This document shows, in pieces, positions 5,274 to 5,302 of a stretch of DNA of 5,302 nt. The notes beneath the pieces were generated by a model. It did not search any database, was not told where the DNA came from, and worked only from the letters and a program-made list of their open reading frames with translations. Source of the DNA: CAYFIW01 sp964343265 (GTDB taxonomy: Bacteria; Chloroflexota; Dehalococcoidia; Lucifugimonadales; UBA826); the NCBI GenBank assembly GCA_964343265.1, contig CAYFIW010000075.1, forward strand, positions 1-5,302, written 5' to 3'. The translations under genes were made by a program, and so were the position numbers. Position 1 is the stretch's first letter; each line of letters begins with the position of its first letter.

Positions 5274-5302
5274 ATGAAAAAACACGATTTTATGTATAAG
5301 GT
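5274..5302 (+). CDS. Start of a downstream gene (3'-truncated by window)
   Basis: An ATG 10 bases after the protease stop codon opens a frame beginning MKKHDFMYK that runs off the window end. AGGCGTGA (5262-5269), overlapping the protease TAG, is a fair Shine-Dalgarno match at suitable distance. That arrangement suggests translational coupling with the protease. Two lysines after the Met would suit the start of a signal peptide or membrane protein. Nine codons are too few to say what it is. Confidence 0.5.

Overview
The window is almost entirely one very large gene for an exported, multidomain metalloprotease (374-5263, 1629 residues). The 3' end of a related gene lies before it (2-313) and the first codons of another gene follow it (from 5274). 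All three point the same way with gaps of 60 and 10 bases, so they look like one transcription unit. There are no RNA genes, insertion sequences, CRISPR arrays or phage genes that I can see. The compact layout, Shine-Dalgarno-like sequence and standard stop codons indicate a prokaryote. The base composition is moderately AT-rich by eye. Nothing here fixes the lineage: a long secreted mosaic protein with a short N-terminal anchor would suit an uncultured bacterium (for example Patescibacteria) or a DPANN-type archaeon, and this is a guess.

Layout of the large protein by residue: a membrane segment or uncleaved signal (9-29); three tandem beta-sandwich repeats resembling the pre-peptidase C-terminal (PPC) domain (43-158, 189-304, 328-433), each with two cysteines exactly 21 residues apart; a Pro/Ser/Gln-rich linker (434-482); two copies of an unrecognised aromatic-rich domain plus a partial third echo (about 508-837); a junction segment with a close cysteine pair (838-950); a zincin catalytic domain resembling the M6/M11 (immune inhibitor A / gametolysin) group (951-1210), with HEWLH at 1132-1136 and a Met-turn-like SIMGN at 1169-1173; the beta-rich domain that usually follows such catalytic domains (1211-1319); a cysteine-containing C-terminal module and an Ig-like stretch (1325-1500); and a cadherin-like module at the end (about 1537-1629).

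The upstream gene ends in the same unrecognised domain found in the middle of the protease, so the locus probably holds tandem paralogues of surface or secreted proteins sharing a binding module. My reading is that the large protein is a cell-surface or released protease whose non-catalytic domains bind a target (glycan, protein or neighbouring cell). The substrate cannot be inferred from sequence. The points most worth following up are the unusual spacing of the third zinc ligand, the uncharacterised repeated domain shared by both genes, and a hairpin that would hide the large gene's ribosome binding site and sits directly after a six-codon mini-ORF.
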